A stretch of DNA of 64,000 bases, from contig JADNRV010000266.1 in NCBI GenBank assembly GCA_015499995.1, forward strand, positions 1 to 64,000, in the 5' to 3' direction. Positions 1 to 10,739 of the stretch are shown here, piece after piece (the first letter of the stretch is position 1; the number at the start of each line of letters is the position of its first letter). A program made the translations under genes and the position numbers. The stretch is from Flammula alnicola (taxonomy: Eukaryota; Basidiomycota; Agaricomycetes; Agaricales; Strophariaceae). Under the pieces are notes generated by a model. The model was not told where the DNA came from and made no database searches. It worked only from the letters and a program-made list of their open reading frames with translations.

Positions 1-262
1 TCGACTATGATCGCTTAATCGTCTTAGATAAAGGACAGGTACGGAACTCCTATCTGACTGCTGTTTTTCCCCACTTACGGATTAACAGATAGCAGAATTC
101 GATACCCCATGGAATCTCATTCAAAAAGATGGTATCTTCAGGAACATGTGTTTGAAAAGTGGCTCCTTCAGTGAGCTCGAGTCGGCCACAAAAGTAAGGG
201 CCTTCATTGATTAATTAATCGCCCTTACCAGTACTTTGGAGCTGGCATGGTTGGACGGTCCG

Positions 263-293
263 GACACTGAACGGCAAGGATGCCTTCAGTGTC
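263..293. repeat. Perfect 9-bp stem-loop
   Basis: GACACTGAA at 263-271 pairs exactly with TTCAGTGTC at 285-293, and GGC/GCC extends the stem inward. It lies in gene-poor DNA. Whether it is a relic of a foldback element or does anything is unknown. Confidence 0.5.
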
Positions 294-644
294 GTGGACC
301 GGGATCCGGATATTCTTGACCTTCATATTCCCGCGCGGAGAGCGAGGATTCCTACCTTACATACGTAGTTGTTTCTTGCCATAGATAGATTGGGTGGAAT
401 ACTCACACCCATCCAAAGACTGTTGTGGAACGGAAATCAGCGCTCTAACATGAGCGTTGACCAGATGCGCGGGTGTTTTTGACTGACTAGTTTATCAAGA
501 TCTTCCTAAGACCATGGTAAAATACCTTCGCGTAAAGGTATTCTGCTGGAAACCTCACTGTTCCTTCGGTGACTACACTCGTCGCCGCGGGTCCATGTTG
601 AGGGAGCCTTGCATTGTCTAACCAGTGCCCCTGAACCCCAGCAA

Positions 645-1510
645 GACGCATGAAGGACCCCCGAAATTCCCCTCAGATCTCTGGTGCCAAGTTTGGATAG
701 AAATTGAGAAAATTTGACCAAATGTCTCAGGGCTATTTGGATAAAAATTGAGTTTTTTGGCTGAAATGTCACCGCCAGGAAGTCGGATAGATATTGGCTG
801 TGCGGCGAAGGTATGGTCAGAGATCCGGATAAAAATTGCCTCCAGAGAGAGTCGAACATCCTCTCACCCAACCTACACATGGCGCTATACCACTAGGCTA
901 CGGTACTAGATTTCCATTCGTCTCACATGCCTTTCTGACTCCCCGACAATCATTCCTTCACTCTCCTTACTCTGCGCCCTAATAAATACACCTCAGGCTA
1001 ACACCATTGAAGGAGGTTTACAAATATCGACGGAAGACCTGGAAATCTTCAAGGTTCTCAAATCTCAGCCCAAGAAAATAACTGATGCATTGAAGGCCTT
1101 CCAAAAATGAACGAGAGAAGCTGTTGCTTCAGATGGTGAAATTGATGAGTAACAGGTAGTAGACTGTAGTATTGTTCTGACCAAAATACTTTGTTATTGG
1201 CAAGCTTACGGGTTATATTTCGAACCTTCTGAGCTTTATAGACCTTCTACACTTCAGAAATGAGAAAATTTGGGCACGTAGCACTTTTTTTTGACTTTTT
1301 CAATGTCTGATCTCAAAATTTGGATAAAAATCAGCCGCTGTGCACTTTTTGTATGTCTGATCCCGAAATTTGGATAGAAACCGCTTTTTGACCAGCCCTG
1401 ATGCCAAAATCGGATAGAAATCGCCGGATTTTGTTTGGATAGAAATCGCCAAAATTTGACCATTTTGGATCAGACATTTAAGGGGAATTTCAGGGGTCCT
1501 ACGCATGAAC
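645..1510. repeat. Degenerate repeat cluster with a GGATAnAAAT core
   Basis: A core GGATA(G/A)AAAT recurs in the same orientation near 700, 739, 785, 839, 1321, 1372, 1414 and 1437, usually with AAATTT or a CAGAC/GATCAGAC block beside it. A separate segment around GGGGAATTTC(A/G)GGGGTCCT is present in opposite orientations at about 645-680 and 1473-1508. Open frames across this area (for example on the minus strand at 506-880) are made of these repeats and look non-coding. The surroundings (1-1954) show no gene I can support. Confidence 0.45.
837..903 (-). other. tRNA-like relic (possible SINE head)
   Basis: On the minus strand a Pol III A-box-like block TAGCCTAGTGGTATAGCGCC is followed about 20 nt later by a B-box-like GTTCGACTC and then an acceptor-like TGGAGGCA. 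The acceptor and T stems do not pair properly, so this is not a working tRNA. It lies against the GGATAnAAAT repeats, which fits a tRNA-derived SINE or tRNA pseudogene. The match could also be chance. Confidence 0.3.
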
Positions 1511-1954
1511 AATCTAATCAGACTGCTTATGGAGCGAGTGCTCGGGAACACGTCAAGACAACCGTACGTGCGGTGTGGTGTCGCACGCAACGTTGGTAGC
1601 AAGGAACCTTCGAATTGTGATGTTTGATTAATTCGATGAAGCAAGTAGAAATGTGTTTTTCAAGAGAAAAATAACATGCGGTGACCTCCAACGTCCTTCC
1701 TACTCAGCTCTAATATGAAGGCCGAAGTCGCTCAACTCAACGAATGTGCGAAATTCTTGATATGGCCGAGATGGAGAACGGAGAACACCAGATGCTGGCA
1801 GAGCAAATTGTAAATTTAATTCCACCGCGATTCTCGAAGTCTTTTATTGATGTACCGAAACTGCATTACCAGAGCTCAGCGCTCAGCGCTCAAAACGGAT
1901 GCATAGATCATTTCTGATCGTACAACGATGAAACCAGGCTCCAGCCACAGCCTG

Positions 1955-2600
1955 TAGTGATGTGCCGGCTCCGGCTTGGCCTGAAAGCCCCGGCTTTGGC
2001 CCGGCTTTAGGCGGCTCAGGCTTGGTCAAATCACGAGCCGGGCCAAAAGCCGGAAATCAGGCTTGGCCCGGCCCAGCTTTGGCTCAAGCCGGGGCTTTGC
2101 TGACAAATTAGCTAAAACATAATATAATAAAAATATTTTGATATCTACACGTAGATGCAACTCTAAAGTACATATTTAACTAATATACGGGTGCCTAAGG
2201 CATGTTGTCAACGTGCAATACCACCTGCAACCTGTTTTCGCACCCAAAATGAACATTGATGGTATTTCAAACTCAGCCGGACTTGTCCGTCAATGCATGG
2301 CCACATTACCACACGATCAAGTCGTCATCAAACTGACTTTAAAACTATTATTAGACCAAACTTTCGTGAAAGTACAGTACAAAAGTAAGTTTTGGTTACT
2401 CAAAGGTCAATTTTTCTCCGTTTAAATTCAACAAAAATCCTGCAGAAAGCCCCGGCCTGGGCCGACGGCTCGGGCTTTTCAAAACTTCAGGCCGGGCCAA
2501 AGCCGGCTCCAGGCCAATACCTTTGGCCCGGCTTGGCCCGGCTTCTTTGGGCCCGGCTTGGCTCGGCTTCTGGCCTCAGGCCGGAGCCGGCACATCACTA
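1955..2600. mobile_element. hAT-type MITE, copy 1
   Basis: This 646-bp element has terminal inverted repeats starting TAGTGATGTGCCGGCTCCGG. Its outer parts are rich in CCCGGCTT/GGCCCGG motifs and its core is AT-rich. A near-identical copy lies at 59056-59702. The right flank GCCACAGG resembles a left-flank GCCACAGC that sits three bases outside the left end, which is consistent with a slightly decayed 8-bp target duplication. No transposase frame is present, so the element is non-autonomous. The hAT assignment rests on TIR style and 8-bp duplications (clearest in the second copy). Confidence 0.85.
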
Positions 2601-2710
2601 GCCACAGGTCTGCATCACAGCTTAGAATCTACTCAGCGTTGGAATGCCGGACCATGTTGGCATACGATCGCCAACGTCTTCGACAACGCTCGTTGCTTTC
2701 ACCTCCAGGC

Positions 2711-3391
2711 TAGGGACTATCATGGATAAATCCGGTAACTACCCGTACCCGACCCACGGTTTTTGACCCATATGGTTCAGGTACAGTTCGGTTTGGGTAA
2801 ATCCGTCATACCTGTGACTGATGTGCCGACGGCATGTTTTATTTATAGTCTACTAGTCAGTGAGAGCGTCAATTGAGCGTCAATTCACAAGTTTTAATCT
2901 GCCTAACCCAAGCAAAGATGTGTTAGAAAGCTAAAGGGGTGTAGAACTTAATTCTGAACAAATGAATATAAAATCTTGATCAATTGGGGTCTAAATCCAG
3001 AAGAAGGAACTATTTCAATATTTCTAAGCCCAAATCAGACGAAAAAAAGTTTGCAATTCTGTCAAACAAGCAGGCCAGACACTAAAAAATTAGACTCGAG
3101 TACTTGCCTCCATTTCTCTCTGATATACCACTTATTTTCACAACTCTGAGATCCTATTTAAACGGGATGTAGACGAATTATTCAAGAGAGATCACATTTT
3201 TTTATTTTTAGATCAATCAGTAAATGTGACACATTAGTTACGCCTATTACAAAATCGTATTGGCATCAAGGCTAGCCCAATATCTGTGGTACCCACGGTT
3301 CTGACCCAAATATCGTGGGTCGGTTCAAACGGATACCGGTCCAAACAATCTACGGATAAACCCGGTCTTTGCCGAACCATGATAGTCCCTA
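2711..3391. mobile_element. Second hAT-type MITE family
   Basis: This 681-bp element is bounded by inverted ends TAGGGACTATCATGG and flanked by a perfect 8-bp target duplication CTCCAGGC (2703-2710 and 3392-3399). Internal sequence carries repeated GGGTACGGG-like and CCCACGG motifs near the ends and an AT-rich middle. It encodes nothing recognisable. It sits 110 bp from the first MITE, so two hAT-like families inserted into the same host stretch. Confidence 0.88.
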
Positions 3392-3399
3392 CTCCAGGC

Positions 3400-5670
3400 T
3401 CAACTCTGGTCACCAAGCGAGCACATCAATGGAGGTTCAAGAATTCGGTTGTGGAACGGTAAGTGGTTGGCGTGGATGGGCGGTCGTAGCGCAAAGAAAA
3501 AATGGGCGATCATCTTCTGCAGGTGGTGTGCTGAGTTGGGTTTTCATTTCGAGATTGGTTGTAACAGGTGTGTTTGCTCAATATAGAGCTTTCAGTGCAT
3601 GCCTCATTGCATTTTCGATTCCAGCTTGACCATTACCTACCTCGTCAACGCGTCAACACCCACGTCCGCCTGTTTATTGTCGATACCGCCACACCATCCT
3701 CACCCACGTTAAAGATGTTGTCATTATCACACCGTGTCTAGCAATTCTCTGCCCCTCAACTCAATGAGCGCGTCCGTTTTTTTCATCTTTCCTGAGGAGC
3801 TTCCAGCACCGAAGTAAGCGTCTGAGCAACAACGGGTTTATTGGAGACAGTCTACCCACGCATAAGAACGAACATCGACTTTCAAGCCCACAATTACACT
3901 CCGTTTGGAGGTGGTGTTCAGCGATCATGACATGACCGTGAATCAAGCCTTACGTGGTTTCAAGGCGGAAGGCCTAAAATGTACGAACGATGTTGGCTCT
4001 CGTGACTGCGATGGAGCTGAACCGAAACCCTGGCTCTGCTCATTCATCGCTCCGTACCTCACCGCTGCTGTATCCAAAGTCTAGTTCGCTAATTTTGTGA
4101 GTTCTTAGTAACTTCTTACCAAGTTCTTACTTTAATCGACCAGCGTTTTTATCCTGAAAAGCTTTATAGACACCTTGAGCTTCTTCTCCTGAGCTCTCGG
4201 AGCCACTGTCGACGTGTACCGCCATGAAATATGTTCCGCCGTATGGGCCATTGGTCGCATTGGAGGTATGTAAGTCTGTCAATTGCGGCTTTCATTTTCT
4301 ATCCCCATTGGAATGAACACCACATGCAGGTTATTCTGGGGCGCCCGTGGATCTTTTCAGCCCAGTATCACATTTCCAAGTTCAAAACTTCATTCCCCTG
4401 TGCGCACTTATCTATCACATGGTTTTCCCTGCAAGCCGTCTCCAAAGTTTAGTTCGTCAGTTTCTTGAGTTCACACTTCAATCCCTAGTTTTTCTATATC
4501 AATGCTTTATGACATCCACCCACAAATCTAGAGGATGATTGTGAAGATCGAGGATGTCGATCAATATTTGGAACCTAGACTCCGGCGGTCGAAGGATAAT
4601 TGATGTAGAATGATGGTTTCACAAGGATAGAGCTATCACGATTCGGGAGAGCTGTAAGGTACGTCTCAATTTTTCTCGTTTTTATCTCTTTTGTTTGTGT
4701 CTTCCAGTTTTCTCCTCTTGAATTCTTCCGCTGTGGCAATATTCCGGTCAGTATTATTCTCGTCTCTTCCACGCCCTGGGTTCTCATTCCCTGTGTCTAG
4801 ATATTCAGATAGATGCGTCACGGAGATCGCTCTTTCGCCCGGTAGTCCAAGAAACTGGTATATTGAACAAAGGTGTCAACGAAGAAGAGGCGCCTTTGCC
4901 ATCGAGTTCGATTCTTATGTTTTACTTTCGTTGTACATAGATTAGGATTATCTACAAATTATCTATTGATCATAGCATACATATCAACTAGAATGTCAAT
5001 CCCGGCGAAATTCCATGACAACCAACCTCAGATCCCTCGGTCGTTCACAGTATCCATGTACCCTTCTCACGTCCAACGTCGTCCCTTTTCTCAGGCTTGC
5101 GCAGCTGATCTATTCTTAAAGTGAGTCGGTCGATTGGACTGACTTGACGAAGATATACGATAGTATAGAGCTTTAAACTGCCGCCTCTCATTCTAAGTCG
5201 TCCAAACCTTTGTAATATGGATTATGTTAATGTAACCACAGCTTGAAAGAGTTAGTTTCGTCTCGATTCCTCGGGCTGACCGACATTGCGACAATTGCAC
5301 CTATTTACCCACGAAATGACATCTGTCACCATGGAAGGCCCAGGGACTTGTGATAGCTCAATTGAATTCTGCATTGCGTATGCGTGTGATCTCATAGGAT
5401 CTCCCCAAACAACTTCGGTACCATTATCAGCTTGATGCAGTGATTTTTTCAATAAGTAGACGTCAACGTCGGGTGCGGGTCCCAAGTCACGAACAGCGCC
5501 CGAAGGCACTGGTCTTCTTAGGCTTTAAATATCGGTACCGTCAGGCAAATTTTTATTTTCCCTCCGTTCATCAATGACGTCCCTACCAGCCAGGTCCATG
5601 AATGCTGGGGAACAACGTGCGCTGTAAGTATTCCACTTAACTAGCCGTCATTGGCACCCTACCTGATGCG
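3400..5670. other. Intergenic, no supported gene
   Basis: No frame resembles a known protein. Two related blocks are visible: about 4060-4160 and 4425-4510 both contain a (T/G)CCAAAG(T/TT)TAGTTCG..GAGTTC core, suggesting an old direct duplication. A few donor-like GTATGT sites follow short ATG frames near 4231, but no consistent gene can be built. Confidence 0.4.
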
Positions 5671-7323
5671 ATGATCTTCCAGCTTGCGCCCTCTGGTATG
5701 TTTGTGAAATTTTCAAACGCCGTGGACACGACACTAAAAATACCGAATGACCAGCTCATGGGACACTTGCTGAACTGGTTGTTAACGGGTGTTCTTTCGG
5801 TCCAAGTCTGTGAGTTATTTATTGGTCTCTCAGGAGACGCCGCGTCACGACTGACTTTTACCATGACACTCTACCCTCGCTAGATATGTACCATACATCA
5901 TTTCCTAAGGACAGCAAGGGCACCAAAGCTCTGGCTTATGGCGTCTACTTAATAGAAGTCGTGCAGACTGCATTCACAGCGGAGACCGCGATTCATGTTT
6001 TTGCTGATAATTTTGGCAACTTGACAGTCCTGAACCAGATTGGCACAATCTGGCTAGCTGTTCCCTTGATGAGCGCCTTGCGTAGGGATCATTTTATGCA
6101 CCTCTATACCGCATACCACTGACGATATTGGTTGAAGCGGCGTTTATATCGCAAACTTTCTACGCCTATCGCGTTAGGATACTCTCGCAGTCTAAAGTAT
6201 TGCCATTAGGCATTTTTCTGGTATGTCATTCGTGTTTTCTGTGACCCCGTGTGCTTAGCGACTCTGTTGGCAGCTCTCCGTAGTTCAGTTAGTGTCGGCA
6301 ACACTAGTCACCGTCCTCACTTTCCGGGCTATGGTTATCAGCGACATCTTTACTGCTCGAACGATAATGGTGAACACGGTGTGTAATGGCCTTCCTAGTT
6401 CACTGTCTTCTAGATACGACGCCTCATGCACTTCAATATTTAGATTTGTAACGCTTCCAGTGCTCTACTGTCCCATTTCGATCAATTCGGCAGTAACGCG
6501 TAACGGGCAGTCCCAAATCGCCGGAATGTAACAGATGTAACGGTCATTCTGGCCATGTGCCGAATCCATCTGAGCAATCGGGGGGGAAAAAAAGCCCAAA
6601 AAGGCTCAAAAATCGCAAAAAAAGTCCCCACCTGCCGAAAAAAAAATGGAGGTAACGGTCATTTCTGCAAGGTGCCGAAATCCAAATTTCGGCAGGTGTG
6701 TAACGCGTAACAAGGCCTGCCGAATTGATTGAAATGGGACAGTATGTGACATTTTAATCGCAGCTGCTATGACATATTATGTGCGTTATGCGATGCCAAG
6801 TGACGAATACATAACGTTATTCAAAAGACACCTTAGCTTTCGCAGGGCAGTTCGGGTATAAGGCAGACAAATAATCTGCTCAGCAAACTCATACGTTTAA
6901 TTATTGGAACTGGATCACTGACGGGTGAAACTTTCTTATGCCTATCCCGGTCGCCAGCGTCTAAGTCTAACACCTTCGCTTGCAGCAATAATCGCCATCA
7001 TGAACCTCATTCTCTTAGTCGTAGCCAGTGGACGTGAATTCTTTTTCGTTATCACAGGTGGAATTCTCGGCAAGCTCTACTCAAATTCGATTTTGGTAGT
7101 CCTGAACAGTCGGAGCCGACCTGCGCCCGATGAGTCGGTCGATCTGGTAGTATCAAACGGGTCGCTGCACGTAAGTGCCTCTGGATCAAGCCATCGACAA
7201 GTGCCCACCAGGATCAGTCAGAGAGACTCAGTCAGGGACAGCATCGCGCAAGTCATGCTACCTCCTATCGACATTTCGTTGAGCTCTGTGGAATCCGAGA
7301 GCAACAAAAGCAGGGTTGTTTAA
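5671..7323 (+). pseudogene. DUF6534-type membrane protein gene disrupted by a MITE
   Basis: This is an Agaricomycete seven-helix membrane protein of unknown function (DUF6534). Spliced exons can be followed at 5671-5809, 5884-6081, 6138-6220, 6274-6378, 6444-6467 joined to 6745-6780, 6846-6924 and 6986-7323. All introns are 53-74 nt and phases agree. Family landmarks are LNWLLTGVLSVQVYMYH at the first helix, QTFYAYRV, the CDILIAAAMTYY block and GKLYSNSILVVLNSR near the end. The predicted product is about 333 residues, or 324 from the alternative ATG at 5698. The CDILIA exon is split by a 275-bp element at 6468-6742. Removing the element and one TA restores an uninterrupted frame, so the break looks recent. 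The start is uncertain because an upstream exon near 5574 is possible. Confidence 0.8.
6468..6742. mobile_element. 275-bp TA-flanked MITE inside an exon
   Basis: Inverted ends CTGTCCCATTTC(G/A)ATCAATTCGGCAG (one mismatch over about 26 bp) are followed by TAACGCGTTAC-like blocks. The host TA is duplicated (6466-6467 and 6743-6744), as with Tc1/mariner-type elements. The centre is A-rich with CTGCCGAAA motifs. It interrupts the conserved CDILIA exon of the DUF6534 gene. Its ends do not give a splice that keeps frame, so it is unlikely to act as a new intron. Confidence 0.88.
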
Positions 7324-7668
7324 TTAGTAGCCTAATAATGGATTTGATGTACTCTAGTATCGTATGTAACTAGTTGTATAATATTTTCTCAAGGTAGCGT
7401 CGCAATCCGATGGACCAGATGAATGTCCACTAAGACTTGAAAGAGATAGCTACAATCCGTCATTCCTGTACGGCTACCGATCGACAAACATGCAGACCAC
7501 AGACATGCTTCTGTATTGCTTGCTTACTTTTCCACGTTACTTAAAGACCTGTAATTCTCTCCAAATATCCCAAATTTACCATGTACCCGGTGTAGTAGTG
7601 AGGTCTGGCAGAGTCCTCGGCTAGATTAGATAGATAGATTAGATAGTATCGTGGCTGTGCATGTCCCG

Positions 7669-7992
7669 TTATAGACACCTTCCGCATTCGCAGACGAACC
7701 ACCTTTGCTTGCCTCTTGCCATTGCGTGCGACGCGACACCCAGTACTTCGATACCCCTTCCTCTTTGCCACCTCCCCATAAGAAACAATAGCAACATTTC
7801 GTCCACCGCGAATCTTTTGGGAACGATCTTAAGAGTCCGGAGTTTAGGGAAAAGGTTATGGAAATCGACAGATATCACTGCGGGCAGATATCGGAGGACT
7901 GCGTTCATCAGAAAGATTCTCCATAAGAGGCATCTCTGAAGCTTTAGGATCGGGGCGTCGGTTGTGCTTGATAGCGGGCGTCGATTGATCAT
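7669..7992 (-). pseudogene. Internally deleted F-box paralog remnant
   Basis: A 107-codon frame fuses what looks like the F-box start (LLWRIFLMNA, compare LLWHIFTMNA in the neighbouring gene at 8498-10210) directly to the C-terminal repeat end (FPKLRTLKIVP, then LLLFLMGRWQRGRGIEVLG; compare FPQLRTIRF and LAFLSWRRDIGLPIQVVD in the neighbour). The roughly 400 residues between are missing. It is probably a deletion remnant. It could be a mini-protein, but nothing shows expression. Confidence 0.6.
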
Positions 7993-8497
7993 CGTCTCTG
8001 AACTATCAGTTTAATAAGAGAGGAACTGCAAAGCGGGCGTCGAGCGTTATTTGCGGGTTCTGTCCTGAGGCCTGAGGCTTTGAAGTTAATTGCGAGCTTT
8101 GTGCATAATGCATTACGCGTGCATCCAACGTGGACCGAGATGAACTCGTCTTGTACATGTTCGGGTGTACGCGTCACGCTGGGCCGAACGGCCAGGCGCC
8201 CTCAGAGTCACTGGTCTCTTTCAAACACTTTCGGTATAATTTGGAACATATGTAAAGGTATCACCAGACGAAGTGCATCCATAATAAATCAAGGGCTGGT
8301 TTCAACTTTAATCCAGCCCAAAGTATGAGAAGGAACCTGTTAGAACTCCTTCCCTGTTATATACACATTTCCCTCTTATGCACACATTCCGATCGTGTGC
8401 TCTACATACTCGATCATATCCCAAATTGGGCCTCGTACTACGTATATAAACTGTACTTCGTACCTCTTGCACTTCACTTTCTAATTGGTTTATGCAC

Positions 8498-10210
8498 TCA
8501 TCTCCTCGTCTCCGATTTCCCTTTCTCCTTGATTCTCTTCTTAACAGAACCGCACAGAAATTGCCTTTTCATCTCGCCCTCTTTCCACCACACCATGACA
8601 CCTGCCATCTCTGCAGCAGAGAACAAGCGCCTCATATCGCACGGTCTAGGATTCCATGGCGAAGTTATGAAATCGACAACTTGGATAGGAAGACCGATGT
8701 CTCTTCTCCACGAAAGAAACGCTAGAACAGAATCGTCTGTTGCGATGCCCTCCCGTACATGCCGGAACCGGATGGTCCTCAGTTGGGGAAATAGGATATT
8801 ATTTGGCGGAATACTTTTAGTGGGTGCATGAACTTGAAGGTTTTTGATGGTTTGGAGGGCATATAACGAGGGCCGCAGTACTTCCACTGCCCCGAATGCT
8901 AGCAGAAATTGGATGAAGCTCGCACAGGATGGGTCCAGGGAGCAGGGATGAATGGACAGGTCCAACATCTTGATAGATGTCAGGCGGCAGTGGCTGAGAG
9001 AGCGGAGGAAGAATGAGATAAAAGTTGCGTCTTGGGCTTCCTGTGAATGGATGGCGATGTCAAAATCTTGGGAGCTCGGGCTGGAGCTCGAATGGTTTGA
9101 ATGCGAGTATACGCAAAGGATGAGAGAAGTACGTGTAACGTCGAGTGAAAGCTGCTCGGAATTCTTGGCAGCTTCGAAGTAGGCGTGCAAATACCGCGAT
9201 AGAACGGTTTGTACCGCAGGCAGCTCCGCATGGGTTATATCAGGGACAGGCTCCAGCGGACGTGTACTCCACCTTGGCGTTCTTAAGAACAGTTTACATC
9301 CAGGAGGCGGAATTAGAGTGTTCAGGAATGCGACGCACGTCCTAACGTCGTGAGAGATGGTGATGGTAGCGAGATGAGGAAGATAAATCTGAGCAGATGA
9401 AATTTCCGTGTTCTTCAGCGGTGGGATGTCGTGGTGCAGGACCAAGGTTGTCAGGAACGGCATTTGTTTCAAGACGCTGAGTACGTCCGAGAATGTGGAA
9501 GGAAATGATAGTTCAATGATACGAATATTTCTCAACCAAGGACTCTGGAGGTTGAAGTTAATTCCGTGAAATTCCCGTAAAGAAGGCGCATCATCAGAGA
9601 AAAGTGGGGGTTGCTGCTGCGAGTAATTCAAACTATAGCAATGAAGTCTGAACGACTGTAAATGGGGTGCCGGGCGCTGCGTGGCGCGCCGAATCACATC
9701 TTTGACCGGATCATCGATAGGAACGGGAATCGTAATGTTGAGTTTATTTATTCGCGGCCATTCGTTCTCAAGGAGCGAGGCAAGAAAGGCTGCAAACTCC
9801 ACATCGAACTTGGTAAATGCACTTTCATCGCAATCAAGGAACTTGATGCAGAGAAATGCGGTCCCAGTTCGACAAAGCATCTCTTCCCTCCATTCCTCAT
9901 CCATGTACTTGAGTACCCCTAGGTCGACGACCCTTCCCCACAATGACGGTGAACCAAGGATGATGTCTCGCCAAAACCGACAGACCTGGGAACTGCGCCA
10001 GGTGACGGTCAAAGGGCTGAATGCGACGCGACGCGTCCCAGATCTGGCGTTATACGGGATATTGGAGTCAATTGGCGCATCCATGTCCGCGTTCATCGTG
10101 AAGATATGCCAGAGAAGATCAACATTCAATTTTTCAATGGGAGTGGCACCTTCAACGCTAGAACTTTGATGATTGACGACCGCCGTGAGTTGGATGCGTG
10201 GGTTGGCCAT
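8498..10210 (-). CDS. F-box/leucine-rich-repeat-like protein
   Basis: The 570-residue intronless frame starts at ATG 10210. Residues about 24-75 form an F-box-like segment (IEKLNVDLLWHIFTMNA, then WRSSQVCRFWRDIILGSPSLWG), followed by irregular leucine-rich repeats to the end. F-box proteins of this kind link substrates to SCF ubiquitin ligases through Skp1. The substrate cannot be inferred. The C-terminus is basic and low in complexity. It is divergently transcribed from the F-box gene at 10740 across a 529-bp shared upstream region. The truncated relative at 7669-7992 lies just downstream. Confidence 0.85.
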   Translation of the reverse strand: MANPRIQLTAVVNHQSSSVEGATPIEKLNVDLLWHIFTMNADMDAPIDSNIPYNARSGTRRVAFSPLTVTWRSSQVCRFWRDIILGSPSLWGRVVDLGVLKYMDEEWREEMLCRTGTAFLCIKFLDCDESAFTKFDVEFAAFLASLLENEWPRINKLNITIPVPIDDPVKDVIRRATQRPAPHLQSFRLHCYSLNYSQQQPPLFSDDAPSLREFHGINFNLQSPWLRNIRIIELSFPSTFSDVLSVLKQMPFLTTLVLHHDIPPLKNTEISSAQIYLPHLATITISHDVRTCVAFLNTLIPPPGCKLFLRTPRWSTRPLEPVPDITHAELPAVQTVLSRYLHAYFEAAKNSEQLSLDVTRTSLILCVYSHSNHSSSSPSSQDFDIAIHSQEAQDATFISFFLRSLSHCRLTSIKMLDLSIHPCSLDPSCASFIQFLLAFGAVEVLRPSLYALQTIKNLQVHAPTKSIPPNNILFPQLRTIRFRHVREGIATDDSVLAFLSWRRDIGLPIQVVDFITSPWNPRPCDMRRLFSAAEMAGVMVWWKEGEMKRQFLCGSVKKRIKEKGKSETRR

Positions 10211-10739
10211 GGGATCATGAGAAATTGTGATGAGGGACTGAGCTTGTCGTGTTTGAAAATCAAGGGAGGATAAGTTCGATAACGTGATCCTGGGTATAAG
10301 CTGGTCCGCGCCAGTAAGTACCGCTTATCTAACCAAGCAGAAATTACCCGAATGAAAAGCTTTTTCAAGTTGAGCGCTGAGCTTTTGTGTATCTGTCCGA
10401 GTTGTTCCATTCAATTGTTGTTCAATGCAATTACTCTTAATAAGCTCCAGAACTTCACTGATCAATCGGTGACCCAACACCAGGTACCTGAAATTTACCA
10501 CAACGTGTTGTATTTAACGTGGACATTAGACCACGGTCCTTGAAAATAGGCCGGGACAGGGTACGAACATCTGGTTCCGAGTCGTGACATAAGTTTATCA
10601 GTTCTGTCAGACTCATTGCTTCAATAAAACTCTCGCATTTGGCCTTCACCGAGCAGGTAAGCATTATACTCCATGCAATCCACCGACTTTATACGGGCAG
10701 TTAACGCAATATGCTTCTTGAAGGGAGCAACTGACGACC
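10211..10739. promoter_or_regulatory. Shared upstream region of two divergent F-box genes
   Basis: This 529-bp gap separates divergent start codons (minus at 10210, plus at 10740) and so must carry both promoters. No clear TATA box was identified, and no other motif stands out. Confidence 0.5.
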
